Shown here: positions 52,366 to 52,787 of the stretch, one piece after another
How positions within the stretch are numbered: position 1 is the first letter of the stretch
Layout: each line of letters opens with the position of its first letter
Assembly: GCA_030432875.1 (NCBI GenBank)
Contig: JAUILP010000017.1
Location: 1 to 52,787 of the forward strand
Origin: Oligoflexia bacterium
Lineage (GTDB): Bacteria; Bdellovibrionota_B; Oligoflexia; Oligoflexales; JAGOVF01
Direction of reading: 5' to 3'
Length of the DNA stretch: 52,787 nucleotides
The notes under the pieces: generated by a model
Databases searched by the model: none
The model's input: the letters and a program-made list of their open reading frames with translations, nothing else
Told to the model about the DNA's origin: nothing
Translations under genes and position numbers: made by a program

Positions 52366-52391
52366 CGCTAACGATAACGTTTTCGTCAGCG
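52366..52391. repeat. 26-bp near-perfect palindrome
   Basis: CGCTAACGATAAC and its mirror half GTTTTCGTCAGCG match with two mismatches. No T run follows. It could be an operator, a recombination site or a hairpin of a decayed element; it lies between the small secreted protein gene and the broken four-helix-bundle gene. Confidence 0.5.
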
Positions 52392-52452
52392 TCGACCAAA
52401 TCGTAAGGGTATGGGCGTATATCGATTGAGCGTAGTCTTTGGTGCCCCCGAT

Positions 52453-52680
52453 TTATAATTTCAGTTTCGTTAGCATGGCGACAATTCGTTCCAGTAGTCT
52501 CTTACCAGCATCGACCTTAAATTCAAATGCAAGTTTGATCTTTTTGCTGACATCTAATACTCCCCCGCATTCTATTGCGCTGCCTCTTGCTATGGCAAAA
52601 AATCTTTTCTAGTCAGTTTGAGTTTTTTTTCCTGCATTTTCGAAAGTATCAAGTGGAATGCTAGGGCCTGTACTCACATC
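52453..52680 (-). pseudogene. Broken four-helix-bundle protein gene (IVP/S23-like)
   Basis: Read on the - strand, a 52-codon end fragment (FFAIARGSAIECGGVLDV, then AGKRLLERIVAMLTKL, ending TAA at 52453-52455) matches the C-terminal half of the four-helix-bundle proteins first known from 23S rRNA intervening sequences. Upstream in the same frame, SIPLDT...AGKKTQTD corresponds to the usual SIPLNIAEG..K..KAD segment, but a TAG at 52609-52611 replaces a residue of the .KRFF motif and NIAEG is eroded. Further up, more in-frame stops occur. No intact N-terminus was found, so the gene is decayed. Confidence 0.75.
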
Positions 52681-52787
52681 TAATTTAAACTATTGAAATC
52701 AAAACAGTTTCTCACGACAATCTTTTTTAAAAAACAAAAGGAAGCTTGAGAAACATGTTACGGATGATGCTAACCGATCAAGGATGG

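Noticed and set aside
1..52787. CRISPR arrays, tRNA or rRNA genes, intact insertion sequences, riboswitches
   Set aside because: None was recognised by eye; a dedicated covariance-model search could still find a small RNA.

Overview
The window reads as one continuous chromosomal stretch of a Gram-negative bacterium. It is AT-rich, has many signal-peptide lipoproteins and an outer-membrane barrel candidate, and carries a complete cbb3 oxidase locus, a PilT-type ATPase, PilZ, MotA and FliG-like sequence. No rRNA or tRNA gene, CRISPR array or intact transposon was seen. The gene style (fused CcoN-CcoO, large orphan lipoproteins, secreted hydrolases, motility parts outside a flagellar cluster) suggests the Bdellovibrionota/Oligoflexia or a related deltaproteobacterial-type lineage. 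That placement is inference; there is no marker gene here to settle it.

Layout. 1-7.8 kb: an orphan lipoprotein, trpS, a monofunctional transglycosylase, a GH99-like lipoprotein with a repeat linker, a ThiF/MoeB-rhodanese protein, hemW and an HU gene with a clear terminator. 7.9-8.6 kb: dihydroneopterin aldolase fused to a cupin-like tail. 8.9-19.6 kb is the most unusual part. It holds a membrane protein that looks like the last periplasmic domain and second membrane helix of FliF joined to a FliG-like cytoplasmic rotor, several small proteins, a MotA stator protein without MotB, a second three-helix protein with ExbB/TolQ-like topology, a single-pass membrane protein, an operon of two TPR/PEGA lipoproteins plus a beta-barrel candidate, and a 911-residue helical-repeat lipoprotein. 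19.9-23.5 kb: a HEPN-MNT pair whose HEPN catalytic His is Leu, a secreted protein-glutaminase-like enzyme, a lipoprotein and an OsmC protein.

23.6-31.5 kb is the cbb3 oxidase module: a TauE/SafE-like membrane protein, ccoI, ccoS, fused ccoNO, ccoQ, a monohaem ccoP and ccoG. It is followed by a glutamate-synthase-like flavoprotein with two CDGSH domains and a TMEM175-type channel. 34-40.6 kb: a 795-residue Cys-rich lipoprotein, a leucine-repeat lipoprotein, a hotdog thioesterase-like protein and a large secreted alpha/beta hydrolase. 40.8-51.7 kb: rhomboid protease, PilZ protein, bifunctional homocysteine methyltransferase/MTHFR overlapping a glycosyltransferase-like gene, a PilT-like ATPase with an extra N-terminal domain and long disordered linker, an SH3-M23 peptidase and speA. 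The right end carries a small secreted protein and a broken four-helix-bundle (IVP/S23-type) gene.

Best candidate for an undescribed system: the 8.9-16.8 kb locus as a reduced envelope-spanning rotary machine, with the FliF-FliG-like fusion as rotor, MotA and/or the ExbB-like protein as stator, and TPR/PEGA lipoproteins plus a barrel as outer-membrane parts. The domain calls come from reading sequence patterns; the idea that they form one machine is inference.
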